DNA from: Tilletiaria anomala UBC 951
Taxonomy: Eukaryota; Basidiomycota; Exobasidiomycetes; Georgefischeriales; Tilletiariaceae
Length of the DNA: 64,000 bases
Direction: 5' to 3'
Assembly: GCF_000711695.1 (NCBI RefSeq)
Contig: NW_013546986.1
Span: forward strand, 62,001-126,000
Positions 24,640 through 35,795 of this stretch are shown here, piece by piece. Each line of letters begins with the position of its first letter. Position 1 is the stretch's first letter. A program made the position numbers and the translations under genes. The notes under the pieces were generated by a model that saw only the letters and a list, made by a program, of their open reading frames with translations, did not search any database and had not been told where the DNA came from.

Positions 24640-25055
24640 CTTCGCTGGAACTCTGTATGTGCTCCCTCTAGCAGCGTGTACGTATATCCTGGCTTGCACT
24701 GGCAAGTGTACAAAGGCGCCGAGTGTAATGCATCAAAGGATGTGATGGTCATTAGAGTTAGCCATGAGCAGGAGATACTGAAACTGATGGGACTCGATTG
24801 TGACCATGTGACTATAGGTGGGGTGGACCAAGGGCATGATGGTCACGTGACTGGCTCCTCGTAGGGCGGTTACCTGAAGCGCGTCACCACTGCGACATCA
24901 ACATGCACTTGTTTTCCTCCTCCCCACTTTCCTAACCACAAACTCCTAGCCTTGGATTCGACTGGTGGGACAATCTATCTGCTCTATCTAGCAAAACTTA
25001 CAGACATAGTGCCTTCTGGCTTTTAATTTACGCACAAGCACGCTGCAAGCCCAAC
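24640..25055. promoter_or_regulatory. Shared intergenic region between UBC6 and the Csm1/Pcs1 gene
   Basis: A 416 bp gap between divergent starts. No TATA box, repeat or small gene was recognised. TGACCATGTGACTATAG followed by TGGTCACGTGACTGG around 24798-24853 includes a CACGTG E-box (24844-24849) that may bind bHLH factors. Confidence 0.4.
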
Positions 25056-26666
25056 ATGTCGGCGCTCGCCCACAAACGCGCGCGCGGAGCATCTAGCTCG
25101 ATGGACAAGGAGAACTACGCGCCCTCGTCGTCCACGATGAACAAGCGCGCATTTGGCATCTCTAGCAGCTCCGTTGTGGGTGAGGGGAGCTCGCGCGGGC
25201 GCAAAGCTGCCAAGTATGCCCAATCGGACGAAGAAGAGGGAGAGCGCAGTGAAGCACACGTCGAGCGGTCTCAGCCAAAGGAGAGAAAGCGCATCGCTAG
25301 CAATGGCAGCGTCACTGCGAGCAAAAGGGCGGGTGCAGCACATGAACAAAAGGGGTTATCTGACGCGTGCGCGAAGCTTGAATCGGAAGATTTGGATGAA
25401 GAAGTGGCTCCTCAGGCTGCTTCACGAGGCCAGGAGCGAACGATGCGAGAGATTGCATTGCAAGAGAAAGTCGACAAAGTAAGTGGAGGTTAAGATGCAC
25501 ATGTTGGGACCACTAGTGGACACACCTGCTTATTGTACCCAAAATTCCCTGGTTGCAAAGCTCTCAAACGAACGCGACTTGGTCCAGGGGGAGCTTGACC
25601 AGCTGCGCGAGCTTCGGCACACCCAAGCCGAAAAGCAGTTTGCAGAGCTGAAACGCGCCAGCGAACAACGACGCAAAGGTGAGCTTCACAAACAATCAAC
25701 GCTCTCCACATCTTCCTCCCAGGATGGCCGCTGATGAGTCCGCCATATATTCACTGCGCACGCAGACATGCAGGAGAAATACTCAGCGCTGCAAGCCCAG
25801 ATTGCAGCACTCGAGCGCATGAATGCATCCTCCGCTCAGTCGCTGGCTGTGTCAGTAGCCTCTACTTCAGCTGCAACGCCGCGTGCAGATGATACCGAAA
25901 CAGTCGTCGAGTTGGAAGCTGAGCTGGCGCGCGAAAGGAGCGAGCGTCGCAAGATGCAGGAGGACTGTGGGTTCTTCTGCGTTCTGTTCGCGTTTGGACG
26001 GGCTGACGAGACAAGAGGAACTGACATGAAATACTTCGTCCATCTATGCTCCAGTCCAACGCCTGCAGCGCGAATACGAAGCCGAAATCGCCTCATCGAA
26101 AGCGCTTCTCTCCGCAGCGATGCCACATTGTTCTAGCGCAGCCAGCAAGCCCACCAACCCACGCGATGTCAAGTCGGCAACCGCGGCTGCTGGCGCTGGG
26201 GTCGGTTTGGCAGAGGAGGAAAAGGCAATCCGCAGGCTGTACGAGGACTTGACGGGCATGGTCATTCGCTCGGTCGAGCGCCAGGACGATAGCGGGGACT
26301 TTAAGACATTCAATGGCATCTTTGCCAGCCAGGGCTACTATGGTGCGTTCAGGACCCACATTACGCCACTGTTCATTGTGTGAACTGATCCGCCATGGCA
26401 TATTTCTATCATCCCTTTATTGCTCTACAGACGTACAATTCTCCATCGAAGAATCCGAGTCGGAGCACTCGACAAGCTCGGGGCGGCTACGCAAGCGCCA
26501 GGACCTCGTCTTCGTCACGAGCCTGGACCAAGACCGAGACGCGGACCTGCTCAACGATGTGCACGTACCTTCGTACCTCAAAGACGTCATTCGGTTCGAA
26601 CGCGCATCCGGCCCCAAGTTTGTGGGCGCATTCCTCAAGGGCATGAAACATCCCGGCGAACGCTGA
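25056..26666 (+). CDS. Monopolin/kinetochore clamp subunit, Csm1/Pcs1 family
   Basis: Csm1/Pcs1 forms coiled-coil dimers that clamp kinetochore proteins together, preventing merotelic attachment and, in budding yeast, co-orienting sisters in meiosis I; it also acts in rDNA silencing. Exons 25056-25478, 25561-25678, 25766-25966, 26055-26342 and 26431-26666 give 421 residues. The N-terminus is basic and disordered (KRARGASSSMDKENYAP). Exons 2-4 encode a heptad-rich coiled coil (LSNERDLVQGELDQLRELRH; QEKYSALQAQIAALERMN). The C-terminal globular domain has AIRRLYEDLTGMVIRSVE, GYY-DVQFSIEES and VPSYLKDVIRFER, the Csm1/Pcs1 signature. The exon 3 donor (GTGGGT at 25967) is inferred from the frame. 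It is divergent from UBC6. Confidence 0.87.
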
Positions 26667-26823
26667 GTTCACTGTCAGTAGTAGCGCCCTCTATATATAC
26701 CTTAGGTCTGCGCACACCCTCACCGAGCGTTATGCGCGTGCTTGTTGTACATTAGACATTGCAAAGCTACTTCAAAGCTGCACCTTAGCGCTGCTTCGCT
26801 ACACTACAACAGATTGTGAATCT

Positions 26824-26829
26824 AATAAA
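26824..26829 (+). terminator. Possible polyadenylation signal AATAAA of the Csm1/Pcs1 gene
   Basis: A perfect AATAAA 158 bp after the stop codon, just before the convergent PFK2 gene's stop. The two 3' ends probably overlap. Confidence 0.35.
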
Positions 26830-26844
26830 GCTGCGCCACAGCCA

Positions 26845-28885
26845 TCAGCGCGGCGCGCCCTGCGTGCATGCATTCGCGTTGAGCTTGGTGGACTTGAAGG
26901 TGTTGATGAGCTGCTGAATGGGTACGCCGGCATGGTCGACACCAACCTCCAGATGACCCTCTTTGGCGGCTGTGATAGCATCCCTGTCTTCCTTCCTCGC
27001 CGCTGCTGCGTTGCGCGTCGCACTACCATCATCATCCTCGTCGTCATCCTCGTCATCTTCATCGTCATCGTAGAACGTGTTCCCGAGCCTCTGCTGGCGA
27101 AAAAAGATCTCATCGCGCTCGCTGCGCTTGGCCTCTGGATCCCAGAAGCGATGGCGCGTGGTCTTGACCCCATACGCAGTCGGGCTGCACTCGATCAGTT
27201 CGCCCTCGTGCACCTCGATGTACGGTATCTCGTGCGGCTTGAGGCCCTGCAGGTACGCGAGCAAGCAGCGCAGCACGGACGACTGCGCGACGATCAGGAT
27301 GTCGTTCGTCGCGCGCTCCAGCTCAAAGATCACCGGCTCAATGCGCACGGACAGGTCGTGGTAGCTCTCCGCGCGTGGGAAGCGGTGGGAGTAGGGCTGT
27401 AGGATGAGAGAGCGGAAAGAAGCTCGTCATAAGTCCGTCTATCGCCCGCGCCACAGTGCCCTTTGGAAAACTAGATTGCTCACCTCTTGAAATTTCTTCT
27501 CCCATTCATCCGGATAGCGCTGCTTGATCTCCTCAGCCGTCATGCCATCTACGACACCAGGATTGAGCTCGCTGAGCTGACTGCGCTCGACGACTTTGTA
27601 TCCCCTCTCTGCAAAGAACGCGCACGTGTGCGCTGCGCGTTTCCTCGGGCTGGTCCACACTTCCAAGATGCGCCCTTCCTCTCCAGGCCCGTGTCCAGGC
27701 ACATGGCCGCCAGGCGTGATATCGCCACCAGCTGCGCGCTCGATCGCGGACTCGGCCGCATTACGCCGCAGCGCCGAAGCGAAATTCGTAAGTTCCTCTG
27801 CGTAGTCCCATCCTAAGCTGCTCAGGTCCGCGTCGGCCTTGTACAGGTGCTCAACCAGCGCTTCGCCCGCGCGCACAAGGTAGATAGTCCGCCCGCGGTT
27901 GTGCACGTTCATGAGGAAGAAGCAGATACGCGACTGCAGGTAGCCCTGGATGTTGTTGACGACGATCCGCTGGCCGACATTGATGAGCTTAATGTAAGGG
28001 AAACTGGGGTTCTCGATCGTCTCATACTCTTTTTCATGGTCCTCGATCCGCTTGTAGAAGTCCTGCACTGCTTTCTCCTGGTCCCAGCCGAAATAATCGG
28101 GTGAGGAGATCTTGACGGCGCGCACGTTTGCTTCGATGATGGCAGGGTCATTGCAGATGGGTTCGAGAAACATGATAGAGATCTTGGCACCGGTCGTCGT
28201 CTCCTTCTTTCCAAATCGCTCTCGCAACGCGTACCGGCCTTTCTGCTGGCCATTGTTGGCATCGTAAATCACCACCTGACCGCCTTCCTCGTCGAAGAAT
28301 TGCATGACGGTCTCATCGAAGCCCTCGAGAATTTTTAGTCGCAGAGCCTCCGTCTCGGCCGACTTTTCGCCTACGCTAAAGTAGTCGGACGGCAAGTCGC
28401 CCGGTCTGCCTAGAACCTTACGTCTATAGTCGCCAAGGGAGAAAACGCGCGTTTTGACGCCAAGCCAGCGGAGGTAGCGCTCAAGAGCGTGAGACAGGTG
28501 AGTCTTTCCGCGAGCTGCACGACATCCCCAGATCATTCGCCACAAGCATGAATCAATGCTTCGGATTAGTGATGTACACGGAAATGTCTACTCATAAAGG
28601 CGGCACGCTGACCTCACCTGGCAATCCCACCGTTGCGACGAGGATCTTGCCGCTGTGATTGCCAGCGTCAGGGGTGCACGTCGGTATTCGAACGTTAGCG
28701 TAAGTACCGCGTCGACCCCAAAAAGTCTACTCACGCATGCCAAAGTTGACCCGAGTCGGTCGCTGCAGCGGAGAGTGTTCCAAAGTACGCGTGAGTCAGG
28801 GCTGTCCGAGAGCATAATCCATCGGACACATTTACCCCATCCTGAGGCCGACCGGTAAAGACTCACTATACAGTGGCGCTGCCAT
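26845..28885 (-). CDS. 6-phosphofructo-2-kinase with a degenerate fructose-2,6-bisphosphatase domain
   Basis: Makes fructose-2,6-bisphosphate, the allosteric activator of glycolysis. Exons 28885-28867, 28762-28735, 28652-28618, 28514-27484 and 27396-26845 give 554 residues. Three consecutive micro-exons (19, 28 and 35 bp) encode the start; the joins yield MAAPLYTTDSGQLWHAGKIL and then the P-loop GLPARGKTH. The kinase domain follows with VFSLGDYRRKVLG, DYFSVGEKSAETEALR, YDANNGQQKGR and FLEPICNDPAIIEANV. The phosphatase half is recognisable (MTAEEIKQRYPDEW, PYSHRFPRAESYHDL), but the catalytic RHG is RAG (Ala243) and the second histidine region reads AQSSVLRC (Gln409 at the histidine position). 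It should therefore be kinase-only, like yeast Pfk26-type enzymes. The C-terminal tail carries a long Asp/Glu run. Confidence 0.93.
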
Positions 28886-29718
28886 CTTTGCGACGCCTCT
28901 AATGCGAGGGCTCTTTGCAGTACGATCGATCTAAAAGGTGGACTATGTAGCGCTAAACGGTGTACACGCGCTCTATGACCAATCCAAAGGTCAAGCCCTG
29001 AGCAGCTGTATGTTCATGATATGTGCGATTGGAACTCGTAACCAAAGGCATCGAGAGTGGTGAACGTGATCGACGCACGATTGTGACAAGTGGCCTTGTA
29101 GGCGAACAGGGATTTCCAGGGAATTGGGATTGCGCGGGACGAAGGTCCCAGTATCCCAAAGGGGCTATAACCGGGCAGAATAACATCGTTTCCAGGGATT
29201 CACCGCTGTGCGGGAAAATAAGGATCCCTCGGGATCCCGCCAAAGAAGTGAGGCCCCTATGCATTCGAGGGCCATATTTATCATATTTCGACTCTAGCGA
29301 GGCGCAGGGGGAGGGGAAATATGCCAGATATTGTCGTTGTCAACTGAAGTCTGCCGCTTTTAAACGGCCGAAACACTAGAAGGAAATGGCGGGATCTCCT
29401 TGGGAATGGAAATGGGATCTGATGGGATCCTACGAGAACTGGATTCTCGAGAGAACTCCCGCTAAATCCTTTGGAAGAAGGAGAGCGGAACTCGGAACAC
29501 GGGTCCGAGAATTCCACAAGGGGAAGCGGACAACAAAACCAGCGTTAGAAGATGGAAGGGAGATGACTGAGTGATCCTTTTTTTTCTGACCTGCTCCTCG
29601 ATGGAGAATCGACCTCTCGCACTCACCGCAGGCTCGAGAGTGCATACCGTGGAGCAACGATCAATCTCGTGACGTGAAATTGGTACAGAAGACCTCACAT
29701 GACCCACCGGTCGTCAGC
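28886..29718. promoter_or_regulatory. Shared intergenic region between PFK2-type kinase and SPE2
   Basis: An 833 bp gap between divergent genes. 29095-29240 and 29386-29470 are rich in GGGAT/ATCCC/GGGAA words and may be remnants of a repeat family also seen near 18.3 kb. Several ATGs lie in the likely SPE2 leader, including a minimal ORF ATG-(7 codons)-TGA at 29321-29347. Confidence 0.4.
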
Positions 29719-31665
29719 ATGGCGATGACACCCACATTGCAGCCTGCTGGTCTCCCACCGGAAGACACGACGATCTCCGCCGCACTGGAGCACGACATGA
29801 CGGCCTCATCCCCCGCTCACGCAGCCTCGACGGTGCCTACTGGTAAAGTCTTTGATCGGACGCTCACAGACAGTACCAAAGTCAACGGAGACGAGGAAGA
29901 GGTGGAAATGGATAGAGCGGCGCCACATAAGCTCAAGAGTGCGCACGGCAGTCTCGCTGACCGGTTCAAGGCCAAAATTTTCGGCAAGCACAAGCAAGTT
30001 TCAAATCAGGCTCACACCGATGCGCAAGGGATGCAGCAGCTAGCAGAGCCAGCACAGAACGATGCAGCAATGACGGCGACGACAAGCAGCCAGCTCAAGT
30101 CCACCAAAGAGCAAGAAGATTGGATGGAAGCCCAGGGACCGTTCGAAGGGCCAGAAAAACTACTCGAACTGTGGTTTGCTGAGGGTCCGGAAGAGCTTTT
30201 TTGCACTTCGACCTCTTCTCATCCGGCCAAAGCGCAGACGCAGGGACAGGGGCAACTGCGGCGCTTAGGTTTGAAAGGCGTGCCTCGCGAGCAGTGGGAG
30301 GAGATGCTTGATATCGTCAAGTGCAAGGTACTCAGCGTCATTGAGAGTGACGAGGTGGACGCATACCTGTTGTCGTAAGTCTATGCATGGTTCAGCTATT
30401 TTGTCTGGTCTTAGTTTTGCTGAATCGGATCAATATGTGGTCACAGGGAGAGTTCCATGTTTGTATTTCCACACAAGCTCATCCTCAAGACGTGCGGGAC
30501 AACGACCTTGCTCCTTGGCCTCGAGCGACTGCTCGAGATCGCCTTCTCGGCCCTCTCGCCTCTGCTGCCGCACCTGACCACCAAGTTGCCTCGGCCTAAA
30601 TCGGCTTCCAGGTCGGAAGAAAGCACCGGCGATCCCTCACTGCAGCGCGCACTGGGCTCCCTCGTATCCCGCTGCTTCTACAGCCGCAAGTCCTTTATGT
30701 TTCCCGAACGCCAAAAGGGCCCGCACAGGGATTGGATGACGGAGGTGGCGACGCTCGACGCCTTCTTTACCAATGGAAGCGCATACACGGTTGGCAAGAT
30801 GAATGGGGACCACTGGTTGCTTTACATGGCTGCCGACCAGGCGCAAGGAGAGGCAGGCGCGCGACTACGTCTGCGCCCACCACCGCCTGTCGCGCTTACG
30901 CAAGGGATGCAACAGGGTCACGCGAAGCAAGCAGTGCAGGACCAGACACTCGAAATTCTCATGACATCACTGTCACCGGCTTCCTGCGCGCGCTACTACT
31001 TTGCCGATGACTCTTCCGCTGCCTCAGGCGGTGACGCTGCAGACGTTGCAGGGCTAGAAACTTCGACGCAGACAACAACGACGAGCAAAGGCCAGCGTCT
31101 GGGCGTCGCACTCGCCTCCCAGCTCGGTCTCACGAACTTGTTCGCGGAGACGCATGTTGACGCATTCGCTTTCGAGCCGTGTGGCTTTAGTGCCAATGCA
31201 GTTGTCCTCAACCCCAACAGCAGTAATATTAGCGGCAACGGTGCTGAGGGACGCATGGATGGATACTGGACGATCCACATCACGCCGGAAGAAGGGAGCA
31301 GTTACGCATCATTCGAGACGAATGTTGTGCCCACGACTTCGTCGACATCTGGCGCTCTGACTAATGCTGCTGCCGATGAACGGCCACAGGACCTGACGTC
31401 CCTCATTAACCACGTCATCTCCACCTTTGAGCCGGGGAAGATGAGTATCACCTTGTTCGTCAGCAACGAGATGCACGCCGAGCGTGAGGTGGGTGAAGCA
31501 GACGCAGAAGAGCGAACCGCCGATGCTGCTGCCGCAGCATGGCAAGGCAACTCATCCGTCCTTCACAAACTGCAAATCAAAGGATATCAAAGGACCGATC
31601 GCATTGCGTACGAATTCGAAAGGTACGATCTCGTCTTTGTCAGCTTTGAGAAGGTCGTCGGCTAG
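29719..31665 (+). CDS. SPE2: S-adenosylmethionine decarboxylase proenzyme
   Basis: Pyruvoyl enzyme that supplies decarboxylated AdoMet for spermidine and spermine synthesis in the cytosol. Exons 29719-30374 and 30447-31665 give 624 residues. The core begins at [12 protein letters not shown] (about residue 140); the intron join rebuilds [25 protein letters not shown], containing the self-cleavage site between Glu220 and Ser221, where Ser221 becomes the pyruvoyl group. Next come [41 protein letters not shown], and the late motif [11 protein letters not shown]. It is longer than typical fungal enzymes (about 400-530) because of a disordered 139-residue N-terminal extension and inserted Gln/Thr/Ala-rich loops. 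ATG 29719 is the first in-frame ATG of the frame. The intron splits the Ser codon directly before the cleavage-site Glu. Confidence 0.95.
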
Positions 31666-31966
31666 ATGTGTCCAACCTGGAACAATGGGCAAATTAGAAT
31701 ATAACGACCGACGAGCCACAGAGCAACCAAAAAGGCGCAATGCGCTCCATCACTTGTGTTGTGCATGGCGCATTCCCAAAGGACCATAAAGGGCTTCCTT
31801 ATCATCACTGTGTATCATAAGCATCTATGTGCAACGGCATTTATTTCACCCCCGCGGTCGAATGCCATTCGTCGAAAACCACCCGGGAGAGTCCATAACA
31901 TCTGACTGCATCGTGGTCTCACGATGGTACATCGAAGTCCAAGACATGCATACATACGTGCCTATC
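31666..31966. other. Convergent 3' gap between SPE2 and the HPC2-like gene
   Basis: About 300 bp between two stop codons; no gene or repeat seen. Confidence 0.4.
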
Positions 31967-34900
31967 CTACTCTGCTACCAAAGCAAGCTGTCGATCATGC
32001 TTCTTCCTTGCCGCGGCATCTGCAAGGAATTGACACCATCAGCAAGTGAATTTTCCAATTGGAAAGTCATTCGAGTTGGAACAAGCAGAGAGGAGGGCAA
32101 TGCTCACATTGTGTGGAAATGATTGTTGATGTCATCCAGCCCGTCTCGGGCCATAAGTCGGACATGCGCTTGTAGATGTTCTTGCGGCCTTGGATCTCGC
32201 TGCATGTCTCCGTTGACTTTTCAAGCTCGCTGTTGGACGGGAGAGTGTCAACAGAGACCAGATAAAAACGCAATAGTGCAACGGAGGATGAGAGCGAGCG
32301 TTGGCTCCCAAAGGACCTGCGTATACTCACAACTTCTCATTTTTCAGCTCGCTGGCTGCATTCTCAATCGTGACGAGCGTAAAGATCTCCTCCTTCTGCT
32401 CCTCTGAAAATTTCCACTTCTTTTGCGGCTCCGCATTCTCATCGAAAGGCGGCTTGTCGCCTCCCGCTCCAGCAGCGCTGCTGCCGTCCGCTTCAACAAC
32501 CTCGCCTCCCTGCCTTCCGACAGGCATGCTGGATCCATCAACGGCGACAACACAAGCAGAAGCAAGATCAGCAGCCGGCGCAACACCTGGCGACAGTGTC
32601 CCGCATTTTTCCGGCTCGCCGCGCTCGTGCCACGCTTTCAGTGCTTGGTCATATTCTGCCTTTTGAGCAGGAAAATCCTCGTTGATGAGTGCACGCAGCG
32701 ACTCGAGATGCTCATTCTGAAAAGTGGTGAAGAAGCGGAGGTGCTCATTGAAAAATTCTCGTTTGGTCAGTTTCTGCGGTCGGCGACGATGTGAAAGCGT
32801 GTGACTACGTCAGCGTGAAACCATAACCAATCATTTTGTCGCTGACGACACTTACACGCATAGTGAATCGATTGTATGGAAAGATGTCTGGCAAGTGATC
32901 GAAAAAATTCTCATTGTATTCTCCGAGCTCGACGGCAAGCCTCGCAGTCTTGACGAGCGGCGGCTTGAGGTTCGGCGGGAACTTGCTCTTGACCGCAAAG
33001 CTCTCCCTCGACACAAGCACCTTGAGTTCATCGAAAGCAGCTTGTAGTAGCGGGTGGACAGGCTTCGCGTTGTACGACCTCTTGCGCAGGCCGTCCAGAC
33101 TGCCCGTGACGGACGCTTTGCTGGGACTCGTGGGGGACGCTGTGGCTTCCCCTTGCGTGTTGGTCATGGCCGAGGGCTGAGGTTTCGCCACCGCGGCAGC
33201 TGAGCTCGGCACCGAAACTGCTGATGAGCCAGGCGTGGCATCGTTGCCACTATTCAGGAACGAGTCAATGTGCAAGAGCGATGCAACATTCTGCGGAGGG
33301 GCAATTGTTCTGGTCGATCCTTCCGGTGCTGCGCCCGTCCCAGCTCCGCCAACTGGAGCCGGCGTGTCGCCACTGGATGACGCAGCAGCATTGACGGTGG
33401 CGTTGGCATTGTTCTTCACGGTCGGCTCGTCCGTGATGGAAGTGGTGGTGATACCCGTATGCTGTGCACGCTGCGCAAGAAGCATGTTCGTCACGCCCGT
33501 GAACCCCGTCTTCATATCGCGGATGGCCAGAGGTTTTGACTGTGGGATGGCGCCGGCTCCCCCCACCGCACCGTCGGCGCCTGCGCCAGAGGTCGCGCCC
33601 ACAGGGGCACCGGTGCTACCGACCCCGCCACTGCCGGAGATGGCAGCACCCGAGCCACCTGCATTCTTCTTTTTGCCATCCTTCGCCTTCGCCTTGAGCT
33701 TCTCGAGCTCAACTGGCCCGCTCGTGACGAAGAAAGCATCGCCGCGTGCGCGTGCAAGGACGAAGTGCGTCGGCTCGTCAATGACAAGCTCGGAGTCGTC
33801 AACAAAGGGATCTTTGACGTCGTACGCGCCGACGTCCCAGTCGTCGTCTCCGCCGCCGCCTCCCGCGCCGGCGCCGAAGCCTGTACCTTTCTTGCGCTTC
33901 TTCTTGCGCTTGCCGCTGCCGGAGCCAGTTTCACTGCCGGCATGGCCGTTGCCATAGCCTGCAACTTCGGCGCCATACTTGTACTTCTCCAGCAGCCGCG
34001 CCAGCCCGCCGAGGTCTTCCATTCCCGGTAGAGCGTTTGGATCTGCACCCGCAGCACTCGCGCTCACAAGATTGGATTGATTGACATTCGACCTGGCATC
34101 CAGAGCAGCTGCGGCAGCATTGGCAGCGGTTCGATTCCCTCCCAGCACGTGTTCCTCGAACCAGCTCGCCCAGCCAGCGGGGTCCTCCTTGGCATCTTTG
34201 GCCTTGAGACTGGCGACCATGAGCGGCGGCATGTCCATCAGGTACTCCTCCTTGCTTTTGTCAAATGCCAGCCGGAGACGTATCGTAGGCCGCGGTGGTG
34301 CTGGAGGAGGCAAGGAAACGTCGATGGATAGCGAGCGCCGTCGTCGTTTGCGGGGTTTGGGTTTTTCTTCCCCTGCACCTGTGCCGCTGGTGGTACCTTC
34401 TTTTTGTGAACCACCGGCAACAGCGTCGCCTTCAGTAGCGGTCAAAGCTAAATTGCTGGTAGTAGAAGAACCAGAGTTTACGTTGCCATCTGCGTGAGCC
34501 TTGCCCTTTGTACAAAACAGGGCATGAGATGGACTCTTGACCTTGAGAGCTTGTGACGCGCCCTGCATTTCGACGTCTGCCTCCGCGCCGGCAACTGCGC
34601 CCAGGGGCTCTGTGTGCGCCTCTGCTGCTTCAGCTGTAGCAGTAGTAGCATCTGCCATGGACACATCCCTGTCGGCATGTACGTCTCGTGTTGCACCTTC
34701 CGTCTCGCTCTCAGAACCATTTTCATTCTCTTCGTCGTCGTCCTCTTCGTCATCGACATCGTCATCCTCCTCGTCTTCTTCTTCCTCTTCATCATCGTCA
34801 TCTTCTTCTTCTTCTTCTTCTTCTTCTTCTTCTTCTTCTTCTTCTTCTTCTTCTTCGTCTTCTTCTTCTTCTTCCTCTTCTTCTGCTTCTTCGTCCTTCC

Positions 34901-35795
34901 CCTCTTCAGCCGCCTGGCTATCTGTGGCTTCGTACTCGGCTTCTTGTGAGACACTCTGTTGACCTTCGTCGTCATCGTCATCTTCATCGTCGCCTTCCTC
35001 TTCTGAAGTCTCGCCCACTTCATTTACCCGACGTGAACCGTCGTCGGCTGCATCTTCCATGTTCACACCTTGATCCTGTTGTTGCCGTTCCTCTTGATTA
35101 ACATCATCCTTTTCGCTTCGCGCAGTCTTAAACGTGGCATAGCTCTGTCGCTTAACCTGCACTCGATTCGGTTCCTGTTTTTGCTCGCTCCCGAGCTCAG
35201 GCTCGTACCTCTGCTCTCCGCTGATGGCCTGTCTCCCCGTCCGCACCTGTTCCTCTTCATGGCAGCTGCGAAGTGGAGATGGCGAGCGGGATATTCGGTG
35301 AGGCTCTTGATAAGGAGTCGAGGATCGGGATCTGGAGAGCCTGCGTTGCTGCTCTTGCTCTTGCTTTCGTTCTTCCTCTCCTTGCTGCCATTCCTCTTGT
35401 TTTCTTTGTTGCTGCTCCTGCTCCTGCTCCTTCTCCTGCTCACGCCGCCGTTGTTGTCGCTGACTTTGGCGCTGCGAGCTCGGACGCGGCTGTCGCTTGG
35501 TGGGACTGACAGACACCGGTCTTCTGTTCCCATCAGTGCCAGTGTTTGCACCGTCTTTCGTACTTTTTTGTCCAGCACGGGCATCTTCCAGCGTCCGAGC
35601 CAGCTCCATCTCCTCCCTCTGCTCCTCATTCTCATCATCGTCCTTCGCCGGCCCGGGTTGGGTGTCCGAGTCCGAGTCCTCGATGGCGATGACATCGGCT
35701 TCGCGCGACAGCACTGCCCCGCTCCCGCTGCCATTACCTCTGACACTGGTGTTTCCGGCAAGCGAAAGGCGCTGTGATCCACGACGGCCGCTCAT
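31967..35795 (-). CDS. HPC2/ubinuclein-family protein (HIR histone chaperone complex subunit)
   Basis: Hpc2/ubinuclein proteins belong to the HIR/HIRA complex, which deposits H3-H4 independently of replication and represses histone genes. Exons 35795-32856, 32773-32331, 32229-32108 and 32019-31967 give 1185 residues. The Hpc2-related domain is clear: DVKDPFVDDSELVIDEPTHF with AFFVTSGPVEL (about residues 660-695), preceded by IRLRLAFDKSKEEYLMDMPP. The middle domain (HPLLQAAFDELKVLVSRESF... FPPNLKPPLVKTARLAVELG, and after the intron KLTKREFFNEHL) matches the ubinuclein middle domain. The N-terminal third is disordered: basic/Gln repeats, then an uninterrupted Glu/Asp run. The last intron and the 17-residue tail (ending RKKHDRQLALVAE) are inferred from a good donor, branch point and acceptor; reading through instead would end at 32067. 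Confidence 0.88.
34742..34905. repeat. Coding trinucleotide repeat (TTC/GAA)n encoding poly-Glu
   Basis: An almost pure TTC array on the plus strand with CTC and ATC interruptions, read as GAA on the minus strand, gives a run of more than 30 Glu plus Asp in the HPC2-like protein. Such tracts are length-variable by slippage. Confidence 0.9.

Noticed and set aside
33235-33957. Plus-strand frame opposite the HPC2-like gene
   Set aside because: It is the mirror of Ala/Gly/Ser-rich coding sequence; the minus strand carries the Hpc2-related domain.
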